The notes under the pieces are model-generated. The model saw nothing but the letters and a program-made list of their open reading frames with translations, did no database searches and had not been told where the DNA came from. Made by a program: the position numbers and the translations under genes. A stretch of DNA of 64,000 bases, taken from positions 248,001 to 312,000 of the forward strand of contig NZ_BSCT01000001.1 in assembly GCF_030159255.1 (NCBI RefSeq). The letters run 5' to 3'. This DNA comes from Bradyrhizobium sp. SSBR45G. GTDB taxonomy: Bacteria; Pseudomonadota; Alphaproteobacteria; Rhizobiales; Xanthobacteraceae. This document shows, one piece after another, positions 53,068-61,914 of this stretch. Numbering within the stretch: the first letter of the stretch is position 1; each line of letters starts with the position of its first letter.

Positions 53068-56000
53068 ATGTCGTTTCCGTTCAAGAAGCTCAACGCCATC
53101 AGGCCCTTCTTCAGCCATGCGGCCTTTCAGAAGGCGGAGCATTTGCAAGTCGATGGAGGCGTTGTCGATCTTGAGATCAGCGAGGACGGCCACGAGCTCG
53201 CGGCTGAAGTGCAGGGGTCCCAGTCCTGGCCCTATGATGTCGAGATCGCGCTGAAGTCCGACAAGAACGGCCGCGTCGCTGTCGCCAGCAGATGCTCTTG
53301 TCCGATGGGGCACGGTTGCAAGCACGTCGCGGCGGTGCTGATCGAGGCGATCGAGCGGTTCTCTGACGCCGAGGTGGACGACATCAGGTCGACCAAGGCG
53401 GCCGCGCAGGCCAAGCCACGCGCGCTGGTGCTGCCGCCGAAGATCGTCTCCTGGCTGGATAAGATCGGAAAGATCAGCCGCGGCGATGCCTATCCGCCCG
53501 AGGTCAGGCAAAGGCTGGTCTATGGCGTGCGCGCCCATGCGGAGCCGGGGGAGGCGCCTTACCCAATCGTCCTGATATGGTCGGTGCGGCTGCGCAAGGA
53601 CGACAGCTTCTCCGACCAGGTCTCCCGGGTCGACAATGTGCGGAGCGGCGCGGACCGGGCGCCAGCCTTCTATCGCGATAGCGACATCGAGATTCTGTCG
53701 CGCCTCAGTCAAGGAGCCTACATCGACAAAGGGTGGGCGTTCCGGATCGGCTCGGCCGCCCTGATGAAGCGCTTGATCAAGACCGGACGGGCCTACTGGC
53801 ACGATATGACGGGACCTTTGTTGCGCTGGGGCGACACGCGGGCTGGCCGTATCGAATGGCAGCCTGTCGGCCTCAAAGGGGTCGGCGCACGGCTTGCCTT
53901 GGACGGGGCGCTCGCGCTCCATGCCGAGCCGCCGGTCTATGCCGACGAGAAGCTCGGCATCATCGGCGAGGTCGATACCGGGATCGCGGCGAGCACGGCG
54001 CACCTGTTGTTGAGCGCGCCGGTGGTGCCGTCGGCGCTCGTCGGCGAGGTCTCCCGCCATCTCACCCAGCGGCTGCCGGCGCTCGATCCGGCCCTTCTGC
54101 CGGCGCGACCGACCGAGGTGGTCCAGGTCGAGGCCAAGCCTGTGCCCGTTCTGCGCCTGATGCGCGGACCCTATCCCAGCTACGGTTTTCGCGGGCACCA
54201 TATCAGCAAGCTTCCGCTCTGCGTGGTCCGGCCCGGTTTCCGCTATGGTCAGATCGAGATCGACGCCTCCGGCAAGGGGGCCGGGGTGGAGGCGTTCCAT
54301 GAGGGACGCATCGTTCGCATCAAGCGGTCCACGGCCGACGAGCGCAAGGCAGCCAAGCGGCTGACCGAACTCGGCCTGGTTCCGCTGCGACGCGTGCAGC
54401 CCTACAACCATGGCAGTCACGCGGAGGACCTGACCTTCGAGGACGAAGGCCGGTGGCTGCAATTCGTGCATCTCGATCTCGATGCATTGCGGGAGCAGGG
54501 CTTCGACATCCGCATCGATGATGACTTTCCCTATCGGCTTGCGGAGTCGTCCGGCCTCGTCGACATGGAGATCGAAGGAAGCGGAATCGACTGGTTCGAA
54601 TTCGGCTTCAAGATCGACGTCGACGGTCAGCAGCATGACCTTGCCGAGCTTCTGGTGCGGCTGCTCGCGAGTGAAGACATCGTCGACGCATTGGCGGCGG
54701 CGGGCGCCGAGACCAAGCACATGTATGTGCCGCTGCCAGACGGTCGGCATCTGGCGCTCGCCGCCGGCCGCTTCCTTCCGGTCCTGCTGGCGCTGCAGAC
54801 GATGCGGCTCAGCGGCGGCGGCATCGATGCCTCGGGCAAGATCAAGCTGTCGCGTGCCCAGATGCTGCCGTTGCTGGCACATGATGCGAGCGCTTTCGCG
54901 CTCAAGGGGCACGATGATCTGCGCCGGCTGGCCGACCTGGTGCGGCAGCATCGGCAGGACGAACTGACGCTGCCTGCGGGCTTCACCGCCAGGCTGCGAC
55001 CCTATCAACAGCAGGGTGTCGCCTGGCTCGATCTGTTGCGACAGGCCAATCTCGGCGGCGTTCTGGCCGATGACATGGGGTTAGGCAAGACCGTTCAGGT
55101 GCTGGCGCTGCTCGCGCTCGAAAAGGCGCGCGGCGCGCTGACGGCTCCGGTGCTCATCGTTGCGCCGACCAGCCTGATGACCAACTGGTTCAACGAGGCC
55201 GCCAAGTTCGTTCCCGATCTGAAGGTCCTGGTCTTCCACGGCGCGGCCCGCAAGCAGACGGTCGAGCAGATCCCCGAGTACGACGTCGTGCTGACGACCT
55301 ATCCGCTGATCGCGCGCGACCACGAGCTCATCCTCGCGCGGGACTGGCACATGGCCATTCTCGACGAGGCGCAGACGATCAAGAATCCCAATGCGGCGAC
55401 CACGCGCTGGCTCAGCGCGATCAAGGCCAGCCATCGCTTCTGCCTGACGGGAACGCCGATGGAGAACCATCTCGGCGAACTCTGGTCGATCATGAGCTTC
55501 GTCAACCCGGGCTATCTCGGCGACAAGACCGCGTTCACGCGCAACTGGCGCACGCCGATCGAGAAGGAGGGAAACCAGATGCGGGCGGCGGCGCTGACGC
55601 GCCGCGTCAAGCCGTTCCTGCTGCGGCGGACCAAGGAGGAGGTCGCCTCCGAGCTGCCAGCGAAGATCGACATCGTCGAGACCGTCGCGATCGACGGCAA
55701 GCAGCGCGACCTCTACGACTCGATCCGGGCAGCGATGGCGAAAAAGGTCCGCAAGGCGCTCGATGAGCGCGGCCTCGCCCGCAGCCACATCATCGTGCTC
55801 GAGGCGCTGCTGCGGCTGCGCCAGGTCTGCTGCGACCCGCAACTCCTGAAGCTCGATGACAAGGTCGAGCGGCCCTCGGCCAAGCTCGACCGTCTCATGG
55901 AGATGGTCGAGGAGTTGCTCAGCGAGGGGCGCAAGATCATCATCTTCTCGCAGTTCACCTCGATGCTCGCCTTGATCGAGGCGCGTTTCGAGGCGGCGGA

Positions 56001-56379
56001 CATCGACTACGAGCTGCTCACAGGCGACACCCGCGATCGCAAGCGCGCGATCGAGGCGTTCCAGAACGGCAACAGCCCGGTGTTCCTGATCAGCCTGAAG
56101 GCCGGTGGCGTCGGTCTGAACCTGACCGCGGCCGACACCGTCATCATCTATGATCCCTGGTGGAATCCCGCCGTCGAGGCGCAGGCGATCGACCGGGCCC
56201 ACCGCATCGGGCAGGACAAGAAGGTCTTCGTCTATCGGCTGGTGACCGCAGGCACCATCGAGGAGAAGATCGGCGAGTTGAAGCAGCGCAAGCAGGCGCT
56301 CGCCGATTCTCTGTTCGATCGCGAGGGCAATATCGGCAAGGCGCTCACCGAGGAGGATATCGCCGCTCTGTTATCCTGA
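53068..56379 (+). CDS. SWIM zinc-finger SNF2-family helicase
   Basis: 1103 residues from ATG 53068. SWIM zinc finger CSCPMGHGCKH at about 76-86 (CxCxnCxH). The SNF2 ATPase starts near 640: LRPYQQQGVAWL, DDMGLGKT (Walker A, near 667), LDEAQTIKNP (near 765), LTGTPMENHLGELW, and the second lobe with SLKAGGVGLNLTAADTVIIYDPWWNPAVEAQAIDRAHRIGQ. It moves along DNA or displaces bound proteins, as in RapA-like transcription recycling or chromatin remodelling; the SWIM domain probably recruits nucleic acid or protein. It appears monocistronic. Confidence 0.93.
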   Translation: MSFPFKKLNAIRPFFSHAAFQKAEHLQVDGGVVDLEISEDGHELAAEVQGSQSWPYDVEIALKSDKNGRVAVASRCSCPMGHGCKHVAAVLIEAIERFSDAEVDDIRSTKAAAQAKPRALVLPPKIVSWLDKIGKISRGDAYPPEVRQRLVYGVRAHAEPGEAPYPIVLIWSVRLRKDDSFSDQVSRVDNVRSGADRAPAFYRDSDIEILSRLSQGAYIDKGWAFRIGSAALMKRLIKTGRAYWHDMTGPLLRWGDTRAGRIEWQPVGLKGVGARLALDGALALHAEPPVYADEKLGIIGEVDTGIAASTAHLLLSAPVVPSALVGEVSRHLTQRLPALDPALLPARPTEVVQVEAKPVPVLRLMRGPYPSYGFRGHHISKLPLCVVRPGFRYGQIEIDASGKGAGVEAFHEGRIVRIKRSTADERKAAKRLTELGLVPLRRVQPYNHGSHAEDLTFEDEGRWLQFVHLDLDALREQGFDIRIDDDFPYRLAESSGLVDMEIEGSGIDWFEFGFKIDVDGQQHDLAELLVRLLASEDIVDALAAAGAETKHMYVPLPDGRHLALAAGRFLPVLLALQTMRLSGGGIDASGKIKLSRAQMLPLLAHDASAFALKGHDDLRRLADLVRQHRQDELTLPAGFTARLRPYQQQGVAWLDLLRQANLGGVLADDMGLGKTVQVLALLALEKARGALTAPVLIVAPTSLMTNWFNEAAKFVPDLKVLVFHGAARKQTVEQIPEYDVVLTTYPLIARDHELILARDWHMAILDEAQTIKNPNAATTRWLSAIKASHRFCLTGTPMENHLGELWSIMSFVNPGYLGDKTAFTRNWRTPIEKEGNQMRAAALTRRVKPFLLRRTKEEVASELPAKIDIVETVAIDGKQRDLYDSIRAAMAKKVRKALDERGLARSHIIVLEALLRLRQVCCDPQLLKLDDKVERPSAKLDRLMEMVEELLSEGRKIIIFSQFTSMLALIEARFEAADIDYELLTGDTRDRKRAIEAFQNGNSPVFLISLKAGGVGLNLTAADTVIIYDPWWNPAVEAQAIDRAHRIGQDKKVFVYRLVTAGTIEEKIGELKQRKQALADSLFDREGNIGKALTEEDIAALLS

Positions 56380-56432
56380 TGTCGTGTCCGTCGCCGGCGT
56401 GATGCATATGGCATACGTTATTCCGCGCGGGG

Positions 56433-56633
56433 TCAGGCGAGCGCGATACGTTCGCGGTCGCGGGAGTCCTCGACCCAGGCATGGGCGGCAAACCATTCAT
56501 GGTAGATGCTGCAGTGCGGGCAGTAGGCGCGCGAGAAGAACACGGGCATGCGCTGAAAGCGCTCGGCATCCATTTCCATCCCTGTCTCGATGCTGCGGCC
56601 GGTCTGCGGACAACGGATCATGATCTTGCCCAT
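56433..56633 (-). CDS. Small zinc-ribbon-like protein
   Basis: 66 residues. IMIRCPQTGRSIETG and AYCPHCSIYHEWF hold three cysteines and a histidine in a zinc-ribbon-like pattern, although a fourth cysteine is missing in the first knuckle. Similar small proteins occur in alphaproteobacteria. Function unknown. Confidence 0.65.
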   Translation of the reverse strand: MGKIMIRCPQTGRSIETGMEMDAERFQRMPVFFSRAYCPHCSIYHEWFAAHAWVEDSRDRERIALA

Positions 56634-56852
56634 TCACGGTCTCCTGTTCGCGCGCCAGATACGCCGGGGATGCGAAGAAAATGTAATGCCCAGCCGACAG
56701 TTTCGTGGCAAAGGTCGGCATGAATTCCGACGTTGGAACGGAAGGCCTCATCCGCATCAAAAGCGGGTGAATCGCATTGCAAAATGCGGGGCCGATTGTC
56801 GCAACATGGGACATCCGTCGCGATCGGACACGATTGTTTGAGGACGCGTGGC

Positions 56853-57209
56853 ATGAGCATCACGATCTACGGAATCAAGAACTGCGACACGATGAAGAAG
56901 GCGCGCACCTGGCTCGATGATCATGGCGTGGCTTACGACTTCCACGACTACAAGACCGCCGGGATCGACAAGGCGATGCTCAAGACCTGGAGCGACGAGC
57001 TCGGCTGGGAGTTGCTGCTCAATCGCGCCGGCACCACGTTCAAGAAATTGCCCGATGCCGACAAGGAAGGTCTCACCGAAAGCAAGGCCATCGCGCTGAT
57101 GCTGGCGCAGCCGTCGATGATCAAGCGCCCGGTGCTCGATCTCGGGACCAAGCGCGTGGTCGGTTTCAAGCCGGACGTCTACGCCAAAGAGGTGAAGGGC
57201 GCGAAGTAG
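56853..57209 (+). CDS. ArsC/Spx-family protein (YffB-like)
   Basis: 118 residues. ITIYGIKNCDTMKKARTWLDDHG has a single N-terminal cysteine (CDT), as in the YffB/Spx arsenate-reductase-like family, followed by TESKAIALMLAQPSMIKRPVLDLG. It has a thioredoxin-like fold and likely a glutathione-dependent redox role. It stands alone, followed by a terminator. Confidence 0.88.
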   Translation: MSITIYGIKNCDTMKKARTWLDDHGVAYDFHDYKTAGIDKAMLKTWSDELGWELLLNRAGTTFKKLPDADKEGLTESKAIALMLAQPSMIKRPVLDLGTKRVVGFKPDVYAKEVKGAK

Positions 57210-57242
57210 CCGCGCCCGCAACTGAAGGCGCCAATGGAACGA

Positions 57243-57267
57243 AGAGGGCCGAAACGGCCCTCTTTTT
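57243..57267 (+). terminator. Terminator after the ArsC/Spx gene
   Basis: AGAGGGCC-GAAAC-GGCCCTCT followed by a T run; perfect eight-base stem. Confidence 0.9.
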
Positions 57268-57329
57268 GCGTCGCGGCGTCGGCCAGCCGCGGAAAGCTGT
57301 TGCCGGAAACCTGTGATTGAGCGACAATC

Positions 57330-57343
57330 TGTAGCGCTACAGA
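57330..57343. promoter_or_regulatory. BlaI-type operator
   Basis: CTGTAGCGCTACAG, a perfect 14-base palindrome, 22 bases upstream of the BlaI-family gene. BlaI/MecI repressors bind TACA/TGTA palindromes, so this is likely the autoregulatory site. Confidence 0.65.
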
Positions 57344-57365
57344 GCTCAATTGCAAGGACGGATTC

Positions 57366-57785
57366 ATGGACGCGGGCCTCCCCGAACTCGGCGACCTCGA
57401 ACGCGAGGTCATGCAACTGGTCTGGGAGCACGGTCCTGTCACGGCCGAAACCGTTCGCGAGAAGCTGTCGCGCAAGCTCAAGGAATCGACCGTGCGCACG
57501 GTGCTGCGCCGGCTGGAAGAGAAGACCTATGTGACCCATACGGTCGACGGCCGTACCTACGTCTATACGGCTGCAGAGCCCCGCGCGCGCGTTGCCGCCA
57601 AGGCCGTGCAGCGCATCGTCGACTGGTTCTGCAACGGCTCGGTCGAGGAGGTGCTGGTGGGCATGGTCGACACTGCGATGCTCGACCAGCGCCAGTTGCA
57701 GGCGCTCGCCGACCAGATTGCCAAGGCCAAGAAGGACAAGTCGTCGGGCAAGCCAACAGGAAGGTCAACAGGCGGGGGGAAATGA
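57366..57785 (+). CDS. BlaI/MecI/CopY-family repressor
   Basis: 139 residues. LPELGDLEREVMQLVWEHGPVTAETVREKLSRKLKESTVRTVLRRLEEKTYVTHTVDGRTYVYTAA is the winged helix of this family; the C-terminal part dimerises and is the site cleaved in BlaI relatives. Lysine-rich tail. Its stop overlaps the M56 gene start (ATGA), so repressor and sensor protease are co-translated, as in the bla and mec systems. Confidence 0.92.
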   Translation: MDAGLPELGDLEREVMQLVWEHGPVTAETVREKLSRKLKESTVRTVLRRLEEKTYVTHTVDGRTYVYTAAEPRARVAAKAVQRIVDWFCNGSVEEVLVGMVDTAMLDQRQLQALADQIAKAKKDKSSGKPTGRSTGGGK

Positions 57786-60310
57786 TGCTCGCTGTTCTGG
57801 CGGAAGCGGCGCTACGCACGGTCCTGCTGGGAGGTGTCGTCGGGCTTGGCCTCTGGCTGTGCCGCGTGCGTCATCCGCAGCTGCAGATGACGGCGTGGCT
57901 GGTCGTGCTGATCGCTTCGCTGGCCATGCCGCTCGCGATGCATTGGACCAGCGTCACGATCACCGTCCATCCCGTCACGGCGCCGGCCGCGGCGCCCGGC
58001 TGGCTGCCGGACGACGCCGCGCCTGCGGTCGCAACGCCGGCGCCCGTCTCCGACGACGGGGCCTTCGCGCGCCCGACGCCGGTTGCGGCGGAGCCGTTGG
58101 TCAGCCTGGCAGCCGCCGCGATGCTCGTCTATCTCGCCGTCGCAGGCCTGATGCTGCTGCGCCTCGCGATCGGGCTCGCGCTGACCTGGCGGCTGGCGCG
58201 CCGGGCCGAGCCGCTCGACGGCACGCTGAAGCTGCGCCTGAGCGAGGCGATCGCGAGCCCCGTCACCTTCGGATCGACGGTGCTGGTGCCACCGCAATGG
58301 CGCTCCTGGGATGCGCGGAAGCAGGCTGCCGTGCTGGCCCATGAGGCATCGCACATCGCAAACCACGACTTCCACATGCTGATCCTGGCGGCCGTCAATC
58401 GTGCGCTGTTCTGGTTCAGCCCGTTCGCCTGGTGGCATCACCGCCGGCTGGCCGAGCTCGCCGAGATGATCAGCGATGCTCATGCCATCTCCGCGCTGGA
58501 CGACCGGGTTTGCTATGCCGAGATCCTGCTCGACATCGTGCAGGCGCCGCGGGGTCGTCTGGCGGCGCTGGAGATGGCCCGGCCATCAACGGTGCGGGCG
58601 CGGATCGAGCGTATTCTGACGGAGGCAAGCGTGCTGCCGAGGATGGGGCCGGGCCGCCGTGTCGCGCTGGCCGCGCTCGTGATGCCGCTCGCGATACTCT
58701 CGGGGCTGGCGGTCACCACGCGGACGGAGATGGCCTCCGCCAAGGCGGTAGCTGGTCCTGGCGATCTCGGCAACCCGGGAAAGCGGGCCGAGCATATCGC
58801 CTTCTACGCGGCAGGGGCGCGTGGCGTGTTTGCCATCTCGCGGCAGGGAGATGCGCTCTACGGGCAGCTGACCGGTCAGCGCCGGCTGCGGCTTGCCTCG
58901 GCCGAACCCGGCCATTACGCCTACCCCGACAATGCCGGCCTGCTCAGTTTCATGATGGACGAGCGTCCGCCCAGAGAACTGGTGCTGCATCAGCTCGATC
59001 GCGATCTGACGGCCGCGCGTATCACCGAATTTTCCGCCTGCGAAGGCCGGTCAGGGACCGCGCCCGGAGACGACTATGCGGGCTGGTACGAGATCAATGC
59101 GAGCCGCGTGCTCAAGGTGAGCGTCGCCGCGGACGGCTTGCAATTGTCGGAGACGGGACGCGGCAGCTTCAGCGTCGCGGCTGAGTGCCCGGATTCCTTC
59201 TCCAGCAGGAGCGATGATCTGTTGCTGTTCCTGCGCGACAAGAACGGCAAGGTCGGCCGCCTGCTGCTGCAGGATCCGCTGCTCGGCGCGCGGACGGCGC
59301 GGCGGGTCGACGAGGCGCGCGCCAAGGTGATCGAGGAGAATTTCGCGCGGCGCATCGCCGAAGTGCCAGAGCGCTTCCGCGAGCAGGTTCCGACCCCCGG
59401 CAGCCGTGAGCTGGTGCTGCGCGGGATTTCCGAACTGCGACGGGGAACGCCGAACTACGCGCTGATGAGCCCGTCGCTTGCCGCCAACATCCGTCAGCAT
59501 GCGACGTGGCTGCAGGCGAGCTTCAAGACGCTCGGTGAGGTGGAGTCGATCTTCTTTCGCGGCGTCGGATCCGGTGGCTACGACATCTATGGCGTGAAGT
59601 TTGCCAATGGCACCGCGGAATTCCGTCTGCTCATGACGCCGGACGGCAAGGCTGACGACGTCACCTTCCGACCCGACGGCAACCAGGCGCCTGGCGAGGT
59701 GCTCGACTGCGCCAGCGAAGCGTCCTTGCGGCCACGTCCCGATGCGACGCCGATCCGGCTCACGGTCTACAATTCGAGCCGGCAGGAGGTTCAGCTCCAC
59801 CGGCTGGATGAGCACGGCCGGCGGATCGCGCATGCGCCGATCGGCGATGATCTGTCGTCGTCGTTCACGACCGAGATCGGCACCCCCTGGGTGATCACGG
59901 ATGCGTCGGGCCGCTGCCTGGAGATCATCCTGCCGGGGCGGCGCACGCGCTTTCACACGGTCGAAGCCACGTCGGCGGGCAGCGCGGCAGACCGCTTCGG
60001 CGAACGGCGCTCGGCGCCGATGCCGGACACCGAGACGAAGCTGCGCAACTACATCGACGCCATCGTGCGCGGCGAGCCGGACTATTCGCAGATGACCGCG
60101 GAGGTCGCAGCCTATACGCGCCAGCAATTGTCGATGAATCAGGCCATCCTGGCCAGGCTGGGCGACATCAGGGCCATCAGCTTCCGCGGCGTGTCGGCTC
60201 TGGATAACGACATCTACATGGTTCATTTCGTCAACGGCATGGCCGAGTGGCGCATCGGTCTGGCCAGAAACGGCAGCATCGGCCGCATCGCGCTCGGGCC
60301 CTCGTTCTGA
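57782..60310 (+). CDS. M56 sensor metalloprotease with NTF2-like and VHL-beta modules
   Basis: 842 residues from ATG 57782. The N-terminus is a BlaR1/MecR1-type membrane protease: four hydrophobic helices and the zinc motif HEASH near 186, with NHDFHML. The long extracytoplasmic part has two related modules (about 541-640, RELVLRGISELRRGTPNY, and 750-842, TKLRNYIDAIVRGEPDY) flanking a pVHL-beta-like domain (about 655-720, TVYNSSRQEVQLHRLDEHGRR then PWVITDASGRCLEI). No penicillin-binding domain is present, so the signal is not a beta-lactam. On sensing, it would cleave the upstream repressor. Confidence 0.85.
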   Translation: MMLAVLAEAALRTVLLGGVVGLGLWLCRVRHPQLQMTAWLVVLIASLAMPLAMHWTSVTITVHPVTAPAAAPGWLPDDAAPAVATPAPVSDDGAFARPTPVAAEPLVSLAAAAMLVYLAVAGLMLLRLAIGLALTWRLARRAEPLDGTLKLRLSEAIASPVTFGSTVLVPPQWRSWDARKQAAVLAHEASHIANHDFHMLILAAVNRALFWFSPFAWWHHRRLAELAEMISDAHAISALDDRVCYAEILLDIVQAPRGRLAALEMARPSTVRARIERILTEASVLPRMGPGRRVALAALVMPLAILSGLAVTTRTEMASAKAVAGPGDLGNPGKRAEHIAFYAAGARGVFAISRQGDALYGQLTGQRRLRLASAEPGHYAYPDNAGLLSFMMDERPPRELVLHQLDRDLTAARITEFSACEGRSGTAPGDDYAGWYEINASRVLKVSVAADGLQLSETGRGSFSVAAECPDSFSSRSDDLLLFLRDKNGKVGRLLLQDPLLGARTARRVDEARAKVIEENFARRIAEVPERFREQVPTPGSRELVLRGISELRRGTPNYALMSPSLAANIRQHATWLQASFKTLGEVESIFFRGVGSGGYDIYGVKFANGTAEFRLLMTPDGKADDVTFRPDGNQAPGEVLDCASEASLRPRPDATPIRLTVYNSSRQEVQLHRLDEHGRRIAHAPIGDDLSSSFTTEIGTPWVITDASGRCLEIILPGRRTRFHTVEATSAGSAADRFGERRSAPMPDTETKLRNYIDAIVRGEPDYSQMTAEVAAYTRQQLSMNQAILARLGDIRAISFRGVSALDNDIYMVHFVNGMAEWRIGLARNGSIGRIALGPSF

Positions 60311-60416
60311 TCGCGCAACGGCCGGCGGCCACGGCGTCACGACGCCTGCAGCCGCCGGAAGCGCGGGGATCAAATTCGGCGAACCCAATCTCGGCTTGAA
60401 CCCTGCGGCCCGAAAT

Positions 60417-60437
60417 GCTACGGTTTGTAGCGTTACT
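60417..60437. promoter_or_regulatory. Second BlaI-type operator before the DUF1800 operon
   Basis: TGTAGCGTTAC (60426-60436) matches TGTAGCGCTAC of the autoregulatory site at ten of 11 bases, and GCTAC-GGTTT-GTAGC overlaps it. It lies 24-44 bases before the DUF1800 gene start, suggesting the same repressor controls that operon. Confidence 0.55.
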
Positions 60438-60460
60438 GATCGTCGTGAAAGGGCGCGATC

Positions 60461-61912
60461 ATGGTGAGCTCAGGCAAGGCTGATGCGGTGATCGCGCTGA
60501 ACCGGTTCGGCATGGGACCGCGGCCCGGTTCGATCGTCGCGATCGCGTCGGACCCCAGGGGCGCGCTGCTGGCCGACCTCGATCGCCACACCGTGAGCCT
60601 GGCGGCGGCGGCCGCGCTTCCGGATGCCGCAAAGGCGTTCCGTATCGTCAACGAGGCCAATGCCAGGCGGCAGGCCAAGACGGTGGCCGCCCGGAAGGCG
60701 CGCGAGGAGGCGCAGAAGCAGCAGGCTGCCGCAGCGGCGATGGCGCCCATGGCCGCGAGCTCGGGATCGGCCGAGGCCGATGCTGACGCCAAGGCCGCGG
60801 CGGAGGCGATCCCCGATCCGGGCCGCCAGTTCTATCTCGACGAGGCCAGGGTCCGAACGGAGGCGGCACTGACGGCGGAGATCGGCTTCGCCGAGCGTCT
60901 GGTCTGGTTCTGGTCCAACCATTTCTGCATCTCGGCCGACAAGATCCAGAGCATGTCGGGCGCCTATGAGCGCGAGGCAATCCGTCCATACGCGCTCGGC
61001 CGCTTCACCGACCTGCTGCTTGCGGTCGAGAGCCATCCCGCGATGCTGTTCTATCTCGACAACACGGTGTCGATGGGCGCGGGCTCGATTGCGGGCCTGA
61101 ACCGCAGCCTTGGCCTCAACGAGAATCTCGCGCGCGAGATTCTCGAGCTGCACACGCTCGGCGTCCGCAGCGGCTACGGCCAGTACGACGTCATCGCCTT
61201 CGCCAACATCCTGACCGGCTGGACCCTGCGCGCGCCGGCGGCCGATCCCGAGCGCGGCGGCGAGTTCATCTTCAATCCGCGCCTGCACGAGCCGGGCGCA
61301 CAGACGGTGATGGGGAAGAGCTATGCGGATGAAGGCGTGGAGCAGGGGCGCGCCGTGCTGCGGGATCTCGCCGCCCATCCCGCCACGGCGAGCCATGTGG
61401 CGGACAAGCTGGCGCGTCATTTCATCGCCGATCAGCCGCCTCAGGAACTGGTGGATGAGCTGGCCCGGGTGTTTCGAGACACCGCTGGTGATCTCAAGGA
61501 AACGGCCAAGGCGATGGTCACGTCGGCCGCGGCCTGGACTTTGCCGCCGTCCAAGCTGAGGCGGCCGTCCGAATGGGGCGTGGCGATGGTGCGCGCCGCA
61601 GGGATCACGGACGTCGACGGTTTGCGCTTCACTCAAGGGCAGCGGCTGCTCGGGGAGCCGCTGTGGCGTCCGTCGTCGCCGAAGGGATATGCCGATGACG
61701 AGCCGAGCTGGATCGACGGCCTCGGCGGCCGCATCGACGTTGCCAACGTCTTCGCCGAGCGCATCAGCGGCCAGGTCGATCCGCAATTCATCATCGAGAC
61801 CGTGCTGCAATCCCGCGTGTCAGCCGAGGTGATGCAGGCGGTGGCTCAGGCCGAAAGCCGCCAGCAGGCGCTGGTGCTGCTGTTCATGTCGTCGGACTTC
61901 CAGAGGAGGTGA
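60461..61912 (+). CDS. DUF1800-family protein
   Basis: 483 residues. RFGMGPRPGSI at the start, WFWSNHFCISADKIQSMSGAYEREAIRPYALGRF, and NENLAREILELHTLGVRSGYGQYDVIAFANILTGWT are the hallmarks of DUF1800. This family always pairs with DUF1501, as here, and is thought to act in the envelope. No signal peptide is obvious here, which is unusual for the pair. The stop overlaps the next gene's ribosome site. Confidence 0.9.
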   Translation: MVSSGKADAVIALNRFGMGPRPGSIVAIASDPRGALLADLDRHTVSLAAAAALPDAAKAFRIVNEANARRQAKTVAARKAREEAQKQQAAAAAMAPMAASSGSAEADADAKAAAEAIPDPGRQFYLDEARVRTEAALTAEIGFAERLVWFWSNHFCISADKIQSMSGAYEREAIRPYALGRFTDLLLAVESHPAMLFYLDNTVSMGAGSIAGLNRSLGLNENLAREILELHTLGVRSGYGQYDVIAFANILTGWTLRAPAADPERGGEFIFNPRLHEPGAQTVMGKSYADEGVEQGRAVLRDLAAHPATASHVADKLARHFIADQPPQELVDELARVFRDTAGDLKETAKAMVTSAAAWTLPPSKLRRPSEWGVAMVRAAGITDVDGLRFTQGQRLLGEPLWRPSSPKGYADDEPSWIDGLGGRIDVANVFAERISGQVDPQFIIETVLQSRVSAEVMQAVAQAESRQQALVLLFMSSDFQRR

Positions 61913-61914
61913 GC

